Shown here: positions 26,177 to 39,542 of the stretch, in pieces
Layout: every line of letters begins with the position of its first letter
Numbering within the stretch: the stretch's first letter is position 1
Assembly: GCA_002105175.1 (NCBI GenBank)
Contig: MCGE01000034.1
Coordinates: 368,468-432,467, forward strand
Origin: Absidia repens
Lineage: Eukaryota > Mucoromycota > Mucoromycetes > Mucorales > Cunninghamellaceae
Direction: 5' to 3'
DNA length: 64,000 nt
The notes under the pieces: generated by a model
What the model was told of the DNA's origin: nothing
The model's database searches: none
What the model saw: the letters and a program-made list of their open reading frames with translations, nothing else
Translations under genes and position numbers: made by a program

Positions 26177-29100
26177 CTACTCTTCCATCAAATCGTCCTG
26201 TTCCAGCATGGCTTCATCATCCTTGTTGTTATCATCTGTGAGAGCAGTTGCATCCATAACTTCTGTAACGGTTTCGTCTTCTTCGTATGCCATAAGGTGG
26301 TCGTCGTCTTTTCTGTCTTGGTCAATACCAGGTTGAGGTGTTGTTGAAGATGGCGATATAATAAAAGGGTCATTCAAAGAAGCATTGTGATCGGCATCTA
26401 CCATGGTCTGCCCTTCAGTTCCCAAATCTTGAGCTACTGCTATATCATTCCCCTCCACCTCAGATTTCTCACCATCATTGTTCGATCCATTGCGTGGTGA
26501 TGATGGTACTGGTGCTGACTGATTGTTGCTGTTAAAATCTTGTTCGTCAATTTCTGTTGTGTTTTGTTCCATCAGGTCATCATAATCAGTGTTGTCTTGT
26601 TGGTCCAGGGAAGATTCATTGTTGTCAGCTTCCACTAATAGTGCTTCGTTAGTTTGATCCAGTAAACTGTTATTTTCATTGTTTTCTTCTTTATCTGTTT
26701 CGTCATGCTGATCAAGGGAGGAGTGATTGTCAGTGTCCTCGTCTTGAATATCGTTGCTGTCATGCTCGTCCAAAAAGTCATTGTTGTTGTCCTTATTAGA
26801 CTGATCTTCGGCGCCGGAGTTTTCATCCAAATCCGTTTCATTGTTGTTGTCATGTACTTTTTCATCGGATACTTCGTCGATAGCTGTTTTCGGTTCATCC
26901 AATTCTGTTGTATCTTCTATCCAAATAAATATAACGGTCGTGGTTAATATATTATTATTTCCCCACTGCACTTCCATACATTTATTTCATATTACTTACC
27001 TTTGTTGATGATTTCATCGTCCACTGCTACCACTTCGACAGCAACCAACGGTGATGAAGGATTTTGAGCATCTTCAACTTCACCAATATCTTCTTCAACT
27101 TGTTCATCTGTATTCAAAATGATCAATAAACAACAGAGTTTGTGAATGAACGATTTCTTCTTCGTCTTTCAAGATTTACCTATTGTTTGATAGCTTTCAT
27201 CGATCAATTGTTCGTCTGCATCCGATGATTTGATTTCTTCATAGTCAATATTATCTAACAAATGTATATTAAAAATTAGACAGGTCCATATGTACGTTTT
27301 TTTCTTCTTACCTGTAGTTTGGGTATCATTGTGAAGATCTGATGACACCGTTTGACTTTCCTTGCTTTCATATTGTTGATCGGTTTTGTCATTCACGTTT
27401 TCCGAAGTGACAACATCAGACTCTTGATTCACCGGAATTTCCACAATTTCTACACCAGTTTCCACATCCGTAATTGCATCATCCAGTTCCCCATGTTCGA
27501 GATAGGTTTGGGTCTCTTCATGATCACCAGTATCAGCAATATTTCCTTGGCCCATTTCCTGCTCGTTAATTTGGGTGCCACTTTCATTCGTAGTTGATTC
27601 CATATTATCATATGACGCCACAAGGTTGATCGTGTCCGCAGTATGTACATCCTGACCAGTAACTTCGTTATCATCCATGGTGTGAGTAGTCGGTTCATCC
27701 CCAGGTTTATCTTGAGTACTGTCTTTGTCATCATATTCACTTTCATTCGTTGTATTGTGATCAACCATATTTAATGGAGTAGCAACATTGAGTTCATCAG
27801 CAGCATGAGGAGACATACCAGTAGACTCTGAATCTTGTAACGCCGTCCCATCCGTATCCATGTTCGTCAATGCTGTATGTTCATCCTTGCCCATGTCGTC
27901 AGGTATAGCATTTTCACCTTCTATATCTTGGCTGATAGCTTCGTCATCTTTGTGAATAATGGGTGCATCAGGGGAAGCAGGCATATTGTCATCCTTGATA
28001 TCTTTGGGTGTGGTAATATTAGCATCAAGTATGTCTTGAGGAGTAGCAATCTGAGGATAGCAAATAATCGATAAAAAACATGTTCGTTACCAACAATCCT
28101 ATCTGCCAATTGTTTTGATATTTTAGATTTTACACTTACATGATCCAGCTGAACATCAGATTCAGTGGCCTTGGGAAGTTGTGAAAGCTGGTCGTCATTG
28201 TTTGAAGCTATATCAGGGTTTTCAGCATTGGGGGAATTCACAGTATCCAATTCGTCTAGCTCCAGTTCCATAGTAGTTTTTGTTTGTTGTTCATTTTCCT
28301 CTTGATCAAAGTCCATATGGTCTACGGTTTCCGCAGTAGTTTCTACCATATCTGCTGGTGCTTTTTCTTCCATAGCCAAGTCATGTTCAACGATATCAAT
28401 AGATGGTTCTTCACCAGTGGTAGTTGGTGTGGTTGCCGAGTCATTTTGTATATTGTGCTTCTGCTTTTTGGTGTGATCAATTTCCGTTTCGATGGTAGGA
28501 GTGCTTTCAGGTTGGTGATCGTACAAGTCTAGATCGTTGTTCGCCACATCCATATTTCCTTCATTACCGCCACTATATGCTGAGGAAAGTAAATCATCAT
28601 TTTCATCTTGCTGAGTGTCGGGTTGCTGTTTGTCTGAATCTGCTGTAATTGAAGCATAGTTGTCCATATTTCCGCTATAAATCAAATCAAGTAATTAATA
28701 ATGTATCAGATGATGTGTATTTATTTGGTAACTTACCTGTCATTTTCAATTTCCATCGTGGCTCGATCTGCCTTGTTTTCATCTTCACCCAAAGCACTCA
28801 TTGTATTGTCTGTATCCGCAAGGCCCCAGCTGGTAGGTGTAGAGACAGCTTCCCCATTGGGAGTAAGCAAATAATCTTCCTTGACGTCGTGTTGCAAAAC
28901 ATCTTTGGATTCGCCGCCGCTAAGTTCGGTATCCAATGTAGCTTCAACTTGATTCGTTTCAATGATATCGCCATTGTCAGTTGTGGGTATATTGCCTTGT
29001 TCATCGTCGTTCATATTGCTGGCAGCGTCAGCGGGGGAAGGTTCGATTTGTGTCGTTTTGATATCATGCCCAGCGATTGTTGTTTGGTCATCATCAGCTG

Positions 29101-31170
29101 AAGTCAATTCACTGTAATGTTGTTCACTTGGTATCGTTTCTTGCGATTCATTCGTATCTTGATTGTCAACCACACCAGAAGGTATGCCTTCGTTAGCTGT
29201 TGTTCCAGTCTTGTCGTCTTCAGTTCTGATACCAACATCATGCTCGATTACTGCGACTTGATCCATCCCGGTTTCTTCACCTGTTGCTTTATTTTCCAAA
29301 GTTGAGCCAAATTCGAGTTCAGAAGATGATTCCAGCGTTGTAAATGCTGCTATATCGAGGTTTTGCGGCTGAAGTTCAGTTGTTGCTGACTCTAACGACT
29401 TTTCGATGGACATTTCGCTTCCTGCAACCTCTGGTGTTTCATACTGCGGTAAAGACGATGGTGATGAATCTTGTAGACTGCTGTTGACTGGGCTGGTCAT
29501 GGTTTGTGTAGGTGAATGAGCATTAGCATGGCTTCCTTCTTTGATATCTTTGTCCTTCGTCGTCGAAAGTGTGCTGTCCGGTGCTGAAGTGTCATTGGTG
29601 ATTTCCGTTTCAAGTTTCTGGATCTGCTCGTCATTGGCATCAGGTGTATGTTGTCGTTTGTCTTTCTTGTTGGGGGAGGATTGATCTGATGAGGAGTCCG
29701 AGATAGTTCGCTTCAATGATTTTGAGAGAGCGTATTTTGTGAGATCACTCGTCATCCAACTATTGGAAGCAATGGAGGTCGACAAATATCGTTCAGCATT
29801 TTGTCTAAATTCACCATGACGAGGGTGTTTTTCATCTTCAGTAGTCATCCGAAACCATTCTTTGCACATAATTTCCAGCATCCAGTCGCATCCGTTCAAA
29901 GGCTGTTTTGGGGGCACAAAGAAAGAATCTTTGATGTTCATACGAGCTGTGTCACGATTACGCCAGGGACAGTAAGGCCGGTGTTCGTTGAGAGGATCAA
30001 ATACGCCATTGATACGTTCAGGTCGAGAGGTCGGTGATGATTGTGCTGCCATTGATTTGTTGATATCTAATGTTGCATCGTCGTTCATTCGTAGATAGTT
30101 GGACACCAAGACATGACGGAAACAGCAAGTACATTTCAATAAGCGATAGTCGTGTTCCTCCAAGCAATGCCAACCAAACATAGGTAGTAGATAAGCGGTT
30201 TCATGAATTGCTGTTAGCTGTTGCTGAGGAAATGAAAACACATCAATCCCTTCAATGGCCTTCACAATACGATGTAGTATCCTCATTTTCGATTGGTCCT
30301 AAAGTGAAAATTAAGTAAAGTGAGTACAACATCTTGCCTGGTGAAATGCAACCATTTCCTATTCAGGTGTTACGTACAAAAGAAGTATTGATCACTGGAA
30401 GTTCATTTCCCCATTGTTGAAAAAGTTTTCCGTGAGTTTCCAACAAATTAAAAGCATCGGATGTAGTGACCAAAGGAAACGCACAAACGGATACTAACAT
30501 AAACAGATAAATCAATAAATAAGAAAAGATGTCAGTATGAGAAGTATAGAGATAATTAAAACAGAATGTACTTACTATGACAAGAAGTTGTGTGCCAGAA
30601 ACAAACGTCAGAGTGGTTTTCATTCAAAAATTTCGGATAAAGAGAATAGATACGTTTGACCGAGACGAAATCAGGATTGGCGCTGGTGAGATTAGGAACA
30701 TCCAAAAAGGCAGAGCACTGTTGGCAAGTGAGGCGATAGATTTCCGTGTTAGCAATTGTATGGCGTTCTTTTGTATCAATCCAGCCGTGCATAGCGCATT
30801 GATCGGCCCTGACAGGTGTGGTATTGGAAATAAATGGTGCAGAATAGGTTGATAAACGTTCGAGATATCTATCACGTCCAGTATAAGTTCGGTCCAGGTT
30901 CAGATATTGGTCTCGAAGAGTTCTTTGTTGACTATGAAAACATTGCAAATAGAAAAAGATTGGTTAGCAGAAGAAGACAAAAAAAGAAAAGTGCAAGTCA
31001 TAGAAAACTAACGTTTGGATGTCATTCTTTTCTTGTTTCCAAGCTTCGTATTCTTTAGGATCCACATATGGAGGCAAATCAAATTGTTTCCTTGAAGATT
31101 CGATCAGTTGTTGTAGTTCAGTGGCAACAAGAGCACCAGAACGTACCGACGTGGTAATGTCATCAGTCAT
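26177..31170 (-). CDS. C3HC/Rsm1-type zinc-finger protein (NIPA/ZC3HC1-like) with a giant acidic tail
   Basis: The N-terminal ~480 residues match the ZC3HC1/NIPA-Rsm1 family, whose members act at the nuclear pore basket and in mRNA export or mitotic control. Exons: 31013-31170, 30576-30931, 30378-30493, 28737-30298, 28140-28674, 27312-28050, 27180-27254, 27000-27107, 26177-26916; 4389 nt, 1462 aa. The C3HC region includes YLERLSTYSAPF, ADQCAMHGWID, LTCQQCSAF and the HSDVCFWHT ligands. The second, Rsm1-like domain has LLKCTCCFRHV and FDPLNEHRPYCPWR. Beyond about residue 480 the protein is almost wholly Asp, Glu, Asn, Ser and Thr, spread over six exons. Human NIPA is about 500 aa, so the tail triples the usual length. 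It is real coding sequence: the phase is kept through all junctions. Confidence 0.85.
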
Positions 31171-31747
31171 GTCAATTAAAGTTGAATTGAATAATGAAAA
31201 AAAAAGAAACAGAAAAATGGAAAGGCAAAAAAAAAAAAAAAAAAAGCAGCAGCGCACGTTTGATGACTTGAATTTAAAACCCAGGCGGTGACAATAAGTG
31301 TACTGTCCTGCGTCAATTGAGACAGAAGTGCTAAAAAATTAGAATTGATATATTAAATGGATAATTCATGGATTCATATGTAGTGACAATCAAACTAAAT
31401 AATTTCAGTCCTTATTCCAATACCATTGTCAAATGACAGTATACTCAAACAAAAACACTGATCAAAACGTCAAAATCATGCAAGGCAGGTGAGCAAAAGA
31501 ATATTTATTGCTGACTCGAATGTTTGATGATGTAAAAAAATAAAAAGAGAATGGAGGGTATATATTAAAGAAAAGATACCGTTAAGTAATCTAGGGAAGA
31601 GGAAACATGAAGGATAGAGTGAGGAGGGGGAGTTGACAGCAAAAACTAACTAATAACTAAAAAGAGGAAGCATGAAGGATAGAGTGAGGAGGGGAGGGCT
31701 GTCAAAAAGACTAACTAATAGCTAAATGCCAGTAGACTAAGCATTAA
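31171..31747. other. spacer between two minus-strand genes, with a tandem duplication
   Basis: Holds the promoter of the zinc-finger gene (A-rich near 31196-31245) and the 3' flank of the GCP2 gene. A ~65-bp direct duplication lies at 31599-31726. No gene. Confidence 0.6.
31599..31726. repeat. two-copy tandem duplication, ~65 bp unit
   Basis: GAGGAAACATGAAGGATAGA at 31599 recurs with one change at 31664. Each copy ends with ACTAACTAATARCTAAA. Small differences between copies show it is not a very recent event. It lies in the 3' flank of the GCP2 gene. Confidence 0.8.
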
Positions 31748-34700
31748 TCAGGAATCCTTATAAAATCCATTGTAATCCAGTCGCATCACCAGACATAAGA
31801 ATTGCACTGTTTCTGTTGCAGAGTATAAGTTCAAGGCATTGATTAGTAGTTTCATATGGTAGGCAACTCCTTCTTCCAGTTTGTTCAGGCTGCGTTGTGC
31901 TGTTTCAAAATGCGCTTCGATTGTTTTGGAGTCCAGTCCTTGTTTTGGCATTCTTGAGAGACCAGATCGTCGATCTTCCATGGTTTGTATCAATTGAGTA
32001 TAGCGTTCAGCTTGATGAGAGAATTTGACACAAGAGTTCATCAGTTTATTGTAAATCTAATGAAAGGAAGTAGATATGGCAAGAGGTTAGTACCATGACG
32101 CACACAAAATGTTTTTTGTGTTTTTATTCATTACCCGAAGAAGCTTTGAATTAGTGAGCATACATTCTTTCAAACACGTATCCAAGAAATCAGAATGGTA
32201 TTGGAGCACTTCATCTACGGTTGACACCTATAAAAAAAAAACGATAGGAAGACAAGAGTAAAAGCGAGAGTTAGCAAACATCTCTTTGATTTACAATCAC
32301 CGTTTTTGATTACCTTTGTAAGATTAGCTTCAAGTTGTCGCCAGTTTGGTTCCAGTACTTCATTTGTAACATAGTACGTAAATTGTTGGACAAAGCAGAG
32401 CATTCTGTTCCGCAGCGAATATACCTGGAATTTCCATCGTTCAGTCTCAGGGCACGTTGACGGTCGTCGCCAAATTGTTTCCTTTTGATCCATCCATGTT
32501 TTGCATAGTAAATCTTCAACATGTTTCAAGTAAAGAAGGTGTCGAAATAATAGCTGATATTTTGTCAAAGCCTTTCTTGATATGACAAGTGATAATGGGA
32601 ATGTCACAGTATAATCGAGTGTCAGTGCATCATAGCCTAAAGAACGAATAAAATAATCACTATGAGGTATTCTATATTCGCATGTTCCCCTTGCAGTTTA
32701 GCAGATCTTACCATTCAGTACATCTTTAGGTGGAGCATTTGAAGCTGAGCTACTTGGAAACACCACACTACCAGACAAGCTTTGAGACCGATCCAAATGA
32801 TAGGCAGAGCTTGATAAACTTGAAGTACCATCTTGACCCATAACACCACTGGAGTTGACGTCGGAAGGAGCTTCGAAGCCGGCCACGTTGATGATTCGGA
32901 GAAGCTGGTCAATGAGTTTCAAAGGACTCAGGGACACCACAACATCCTCTTTGAATGGGTCATATGCCGCCACCGATGAAGAGTTTCGTAATACAATGTC
33001 CATCAATGATTGTAGTCGAGCCAATGGAATGTCTTGAGCAGATTGTTTCAATTCATCTTTTGCCAAATCAAGGAAAGAGGTAAGAAAATCTGACTGATCC
33101 AAGAAAAAGTAATGCTTTATAGACCTGGAGAAAGTGTAATATCCCGCCACCCAAAATATATACAGTCAGTATCTTGCTTCATTTTCTTTTAATATATATA
33201 TTACCGAAGACGGGCAGTCAATTGTTGTTCCTTCAATAACAAATTCAGCAGGGTGCGATTGGCGTATCTGTAAGCGATTTCCAAGTTCTTGATAAACCTA
33301 TATCAGAAAAACAACAGTAACAATCCCGCCCAATCAATTAATCAATTCGTTGTATACATATATATAATATCTTGCTTACTTTCCACCATCGACAGCTAAC
33401 CAGACATCGTTTCGAGTAGTCACTTGAGATAAATCACCATGTTTGCCTCCATAAATACCATTGCCATGAAATATAAAGGGTTGTTGCTGATTTTGTTGAT
33501 TTCCACTACCAGTAGCTCCAGACCCAGTAGACGATTGAACATCAAGCGAGTGTTGATCTTGAGACATAATATCCATCATTTCTTCAGGTTTAGCAATATT
33601 GACCCCACATTCACGCACCACATTGAGATATTTCCCTGCAAGTAAAATCTGTTGCTTCAAAGGCTCCAAAAATCCAGGCACCAAACCATTGTCACGCACC
33701 GTATACCTCATTTCCCAGTATGCATCATTGAAGTCTTCTTTGAGATTTTCCTTTTTTACATTTCGCTTTTCCAGCACCATAAATTCATTGTAAGGGTCCT
33801 TGATTTCACCACGGTAGATCCAGGCATGTAAAATTTCAAAATAGGGAAGCGATGCGCGCGATAGCAAGAACGAATATATTTGTTTACATTTGGGATCCCT
33901 AGTAATAATAGTAAAACAGAATTAGGATGCGGTATATTGTATTTTCTGTTGTTGTTCAAATTACCCACTAAGTCCAACCAGTCGATCCGATAACACATTT
34001 AATACCGCTGCCCCTTTTTGTCGATCAGGAATACGAATTTCGTTCGAATCATCAGTTGTTGATTTCAACCCTTCCAATACAGCATCAATGTTGTCTTCGT
34101 CGTCATCGGCCAAGTAAGATCGTTTGCTTAGGTCGCGGATCGCTATCGTCAATTGGTGTAAGATTTTCATTTGTTGAAGGGTGTCTTGAGCATAAAACCA
34201 AATTCGATGAAGTGTGAATTGGCTGGAAGTTTGAAATTGGTGTTCGAGTTGTGCAATAAAGTTGATATATTCTTTCAAGAAGACGCGCATAGCTGAGCAA
34301 AGAGCGTGATTGACAGTGCCATATTCAAAACGCGCAAATTGTTCCACAAATGCGTCTACGGACATATAATAGGTGGCCAAAGGGAGTAATTTTTCAACCA
34401 TATGACGGAGACTTTGATCTAAAAAAACAAAAAGCAAAAAACATGAATACTATCATTTATTTCGACTAGTCATCATTTTTCTTTACCAAGAGTAGAATCA
34501 ATATCATATTTCATAGAATCCCAGCAGTTTGTACTTGTGGCAGAGCCCATATCCTCCATGGGATCATCATCATCATCGTCATCTAATTCAGTTGCCTGGG
34601 AAGGATATTCAAATTTGATATACGTTCCATTTATTCCCTAATAATATAAATCAAAGAAGTTAGTACGCTTGCTTCAACTTGGTCCAAATTGTTCCTTTCT

Positions 34701-35405
34701 TGACTAACCATCAATATATATAATAAATCTTCAATAGCGGCATACTCTTGAATATGTTCTGGAAAGACACCGATGGATCCATTGGTATTATAAGACTAAA
34801 TATATATCAAATACGTTAGTAAATAATAGTAGTTATAATACCCTTCAGTTCTCGTTACCAGAGTAGTTGAATCGGCTTTTGGTGTCAAGGTTGTATTAGC
34901 GTTTTGATTTGACCATAACTCGCCGGATGAGATGCCTATTGAAATAATAAAGATTGTTGAGGGTCAAATCGTGTGTATTTGTATGTGTGAAAGTCCCCAT
35001 TTTCAAATAGACTTACTTCGAGGCATACCACCTGTCGTAGCACTGGTGGGTGCTTGTAAATTGGGTGAGTGTATCATTGGATCAGTTGCAACAGCCATAT
35101 CGTTCATAAAGGAAGGGTGCTTGAAGCTAGGACTGTGAGGTTCTGAAATAGCTGAGATGGAGTTTTGTCGAATATTGGCCAAGTTTTGATTAATCTATAT
35201 ATTATATATATATAAAAAAATTGTAAGTTTGCAAGATTCCTGTTGCTCTTGTTGCTTTAAGTACCTTGTTGAGTTGTCGTTCGGAAAGAAGTACGCTAGC
35301 TCTGTTACTAGACAAAGACGTTGACCGCCTTGATTCGCGTCGCTCCAAAGTTGAAGATTTATGCCCAGGTGAAGAAGGTGGAGAAGAAGAGTGGAGGTGC
35401 GACAT
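31748..35405 (-). CDS. SPC97: gamma-tubulin complex component 2 (Spc97/GCP2)
   Basis: Core subunit of the gamma-tubulin small complex, which nucleates microtubules at spindle pole bodies. Twelve exons: 35265-35405, 35017-35194, 34859-34935, 34709-34795, 34487-34637, 33965-34418, 33380-33898, 33205-33297, 32712-33124, 32314-32636, 32135-32227, 31748-32056; 2838 nt, 945 aa. GCP2-type landmarks: ASLPYFEILHAWIYRGEIKD, the NDAYWEMRYTV block, LARLQSLMDIVLRNSS, SRKALTKYQLLFRHLLYLKHVE, FLDTCLKECMLTN and the end RLDYNGFYKDS. These match GCP2 rather than GCP3. The first ~130 residues are Ser-rich and disordered, with a DDDDDD run at about 170. All junctions keep frame. Confidence 0.94.
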
Positions 35406-35625
35406 TTCAGAGAAAAGCGTAAAAAGGAAAACGAAACAAAAAAAAAAAAAAAAAAAAAGAAATAGGCGCGCATCCTTCGAAAAAAAAGAGCGGTGATTTA
35501 AAAAGAATCATCAGAAATGGACCAGTGCCAAAAAAAATGGAAATAGCGCTTTTGAATCAAACCAGTCCTTTCTGTCTTTTTCTTTCTTGTTTCTTTTTTT
35601 TCCCTTGACTTTTCATAAACATATA

Positions 35626-35886
35626 ATGGCAAAACGTTGTTGCTGTATTATTCCTTTGCGAGGTGGTTCAGCCTTGATTGGTCTCGTCATCACAGTAAGT
35701 CTTTTAGAACCCCTTTTTTTTGAATGAGCATTACAATATTTTTCAGAGGCTCGTACTTACTTTTACTGCCATCCTTCTCACTAGTTGGTATCTGTTTTAC
35801 TACTCGGACTCACATTTACAAAGAAGAATCGTAAGTAAAACTAACTGAAGAATGAAAGACATGACCCGATATACAAATTTATATAC

Positions 35887-35927
<41 letters not shown>

Positions 35928-36538
35928 GACAGCCATGATAATGCACTTGGCCATCATCAATCCTGCACTTCCTTGGGTTTATATAATTGTCGTTGGTAAG
36001 ATATATGGGGAAAAAAGGACCATAATGGCAGTGTAACTAACTAAGCCCTTTTTGATGATTGTAGCTGTATCAGCAGTAGTGGGTTTATTTGGAGTTCTTG
36101 CCGGTGCTGTGGTAAGGAGGTTTTTTTTTTTTTTTTTCATGTACTTGATTACTCACATATACACACATGCTTTCACTTTATCTTTTTCAAGGGAAAACTT
36201 GCACTGATGAGATTATATAAAATTCTATTTTGGCTGCTGCTCTTTATTGTATGTATATGGCAAGCAGTTGATTTTGTATTGGCATTGGTTTATAGAAGTC
36301 AGACAATTGAAGAATGTCAAAAATCATCCGGCAACGCTGCAAATGGATCAGGGAACAATACTGATGTATCTGTGGGTGGATATACCACAACATTTTTGGG
36401 AATGGAAATGGGCGATACTTATGGATTAGCGGATTGTGGTCAAGCAGCTCAAGCAGGTGTCATTGGACTAGCTATTTTGTTGTTTTTAGGGGGTCTATTT
36501 ATGGTAATCTTGGGCTTGGAGTTTTGTCTTGCGGCTTG

Positions 36539-36570
<32 letters not shown>

Positions 36571-36850
36571 GTACCTGTTCGTACAGTATACGTTTCACGA
36601 CTGATTGATTTTAATTTATTTTATCCTCATGTAGTTCTACTTCGGCACTGTGATTAGCTCTTATGCCCGCCGGCTTCGTGAACGCAACTTGGGACATCGT
36701 CTCCGTGATGATGAATGGGACAGTAACCTGGATGAACTATCTGCTGCTTATCGGGCTGACGCAAAAAATGCTCCAAAATATCCTATGAAACCTTTGAACA
36801 AGAAAAAGAAATCTGGCCTTTTGGGTAAATTGAAGTTTGGCAAGAAATAG
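35626..36850 (+). CDS. four-TM membrane protein of unknown family
   Basis: Exons: 35626-35694, 35785-35830, 35933-35995, 36065-36111, 36192-36503, 36635-36850; 753 nt, 250 aa. Hydrophobic helices: about 16-35 (SALIGLVITLVSVLLLGLT), 50-75 (PWVYIIVVAVSAVVGLFGVL), 85-108 (ILFWLLLFIVCIWQAVDFVL) and 157-185 (GVIGLAILLFLGGLFMFYF). A Cys/Gly-containing loop lies between helices 3 and 4. A basic cytosolic tail of about 60 residues ends KKKKSGLLGKLKFGKK. The start is preceded by a pyrimidine-rich leader. The topology is like tetraspan or MARVEL/Sur7-type proteins, but I see no diagnostic motif. Divergent from GCP2 with 220 bp between the start codons. Confidence 0.65.
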
Positions 36851-37252
36851 GTCCATGGCTTAGTTTAGTGCCCCCAATTTTATTTATTTTATATTTATAT
36901 ATATATCTTTTGCATACATTATGATTTATATCATCGTCTCTCCTACCCCCTCCCTCTCCCTTCATGTAGATGCATACTTTACATCCCTTCTTTATAAAAA
37001 AAAAAGATCTGTATATTTGAAAATAAAAACTGTCTTATACAAATTTATAATTTTATTGTTAAAAAAAAAGTCAAATGCTGTATTCCAATCATAACATACA
37101 TAGCTTCCAATGTAAACTAGTCAGAGTCAATTATTTACTCAGTATCATATATCCCAATGATCTAATCCCCGTTCCTTAACAACAACATAATTATCGGCTA
37201 TATGATATCAAACTTAGAGAGTCAGTTGGGGGGGGGGACGTAGCTTTCCATA

Positions 37253-37283
<31 letters not shown>

Positions 37284-37638
37284 GGCGGCCCCGAAAAGAA
37301 TTCTGTTGCATTTGACAAACGAGTATAAATGCAGTATTGAATCCTGCCATATTAAAGCCAATGATTTATTCTGTCATTTAGCTCATAGACGTATGATATG
37401 CTACAACTATTACGCTTGCTAGTAAAAGAGACTTATTTCACCAGCATACACATTGCTAACTATACATAAAACATAAGCGATGAAAGGAGATAAATAAAAG
37501 TAATGTACATTTTATTTTCGTTTGACTAAATAATAATAATAATAATAATAATCTAAAATACATATACAGTACACGCTGCATAAAATAATGGAGGGGAAAA
37601 GGAGTAAAAAGTAAATGAATGGGGAGGATATCTAATAA
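36851..37638. other. convergent 3' flanks, no gene
   Basis: AT-rich spacer with a G9 run at ~37229, a T run of about 23 near 37260-37282, and an AAT microsatellite at ~37531-37552. No coding character. Confidence 0.6.
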
Positions 37639-39542
37639 CTATTTGCTGGGGAATGATGTGGTGGATCGATGTCTGAATAAACGGCTGGTATCGTCAGAGG
37701 GCATTGTTGTTGTAGGTGGGATCACCGGGAATTGCACAGAAGAGGAAGTAGAAGACGTTGCCAGTAAAAACGCGCCTTGTGACATGAAAGAATGTTTTTG
37801 ACCAGTATGGTGACTCTGACTTCGTTTGAGTGGTTGGTTCGGTATGTGTTGGAGAAAACTTGGTTTGGTAGATTGAGGGGGGATCGTCGGTGCTGGAATA
37901 TGCTTGCGATTAGATCGTTGATTGGTGGTGATGGTGGTTGGGTCCAAAGAGGTAAATGATGGTGTTTTGAAGGCGATGTTACCGAGATCTGTTAACGTTC
38001 GTGTCACCTTGAACTGAGAGGAAGGAGTGCTGCCGTTAATGGTAATAGAAGTTGGATCCACTGTTTTCGTGGTAGACAAAGATTCTTCAGGAACATCGTC
38101 AAAAGGACATGTAGGAGTATCTTGCGGATGCTGAGTAAGGACTTGGGTATAATGATCCACTGTTGCCATTGTGTCACCTTCCATTTTATCACCATTTCCG
38201 TCATCGTCATCATTCTCTTCACAGTTTTCGAATGGATTGGTCGATTTCGTTGTGCTGACGGGAGGTACAAATTTTTGTGTCAAAAGCAGATGCTGACCAT
38301 GATCGATTGATGGAAGTTTCTGTTGCTGTTGTAATCGGAAAAAGTCTGTAGTATCCATAGAAGATCGACTTGTTGTGAGTGGCGGGCGAGGGGGATCATG
38401 CTTAGATTGTGTCGCAGTAATAGTATCAAATGGGGAAACATTGGCTGATGGTATGTCTTGAGATGCAAAAGGGACTGATCGAGATCTTGAATGGGAGTAT
38501 ATATTCCTACTGCTTGTTGCAATGGCGGGTGGAGGAGCCCCTACAGATGATTGTGACTGGAGTATAAATTGTTCGTCGTTTTCTCTTGTTGACTTTGAAA
38601 GCGCTTGTTCCGCCCAATCCAAAGGTCTTGGTTGATTTGATGGCAACGGTGTCGTAGCAGATGACGTCCAGGATGAAGACTGATCATTGTTTCCATTGAC
38701 GTTGAATGCTGGTATATGTGACTGAGACAGTGTAGATCCTGCTGCATAGGAATGTCGATGGCTAGTAGTGGCTGGCAAGTTTAATAGCTGAGGTTGCTGT
38801 TGATGGCAGTCATACTCAGAAGCTGAAATAAGAGTAGAACCCAGTGTATCATTTTGTGAAGGTAGTTGCTGTCCCCACCAAGTATTTCTAGTAAGGTCCT
38901 TTCCAGTACTCGGTATAGTGGTAGATTGGGCAGGGTTGTCCTTTTTGCCTTGGCGGAATAAAGAATCAATAGCATCTTGATCAAAATTGGTGAGAGGTGC
39001 TAAATTTACAAAATATGATATTAAGTACTACGTAGAGATAAAGAATGACTTTTATCTTACCCCCTAAAGCCACAAGATCACGATTGATTTTTCGACCACT
39101 TTGTCCATGAGCAACTAGACGAAGGATAGCATAAAATTGGTCCTCTGTATACCTTGATTCACCGGCATAAAAGTCAATTATCTAAATATAACCGAAAAAA
39201 AAGTTAATTAAGAGTACTGGTTCTACAGTAACCTGGTAAAAAAAAAGGGGGGGGGGTTACCCTTTGAAGCGTTTCCTGAGCCAATCCACTTGCTTGCAAG
39301 AAAGGATGCATTACTTCGTCCACTACAATGCCCAGACCAAAAGGATCAAGTTCATTCCACCACGCACTGTAAACATCTTTTTCAATGGATGAGAGTTCTG
39401 ATAGCGATAATGTCTGTCCCACTGTCTTGTCACTGATGAATGGGGAGGCTGTGGTAGCAAGGCGTTTGACAAATTGATGGCTTCGACCTTCATCATCTTT
39501 CCTTGGTTGCGACCGATTAAAGGCACTGATGAATTTGTCCAT
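37639..39542 (-). CDS. EH-domain-like protein with disordered tail
   Basis: Exons: 39261-39542, 39061-39181, 37639-38999; 1764 nt, 587 aa. Residues ~48-130 resemble an EPS15-homology domain: EKDVYSAWWNELDPFGLGIV, then EVMHPFLQASGLAQETLQRI and YTEDQFYAILRLVAHGQSG. EH domains bind NPF motifs in endocytosis and vesicle traffic. Classic EF-hand calcium loops are not intact, as in many EH domains. The rest, from ~160 on, is Ser/Thr/Pro/Gln-rich and disordered. It carries no obvious second domain. Role in endocytosis is inference from the domain only. Confidence 0.6.

Noticed and set aside
26635..26898. Thr/Met/Lys-rich minus frame inside the acidic-tail exon
   Set aside because: It is the shifted-frame shadow of the Asp/Glu/Asn repeats of the zinc-finger protein gene.
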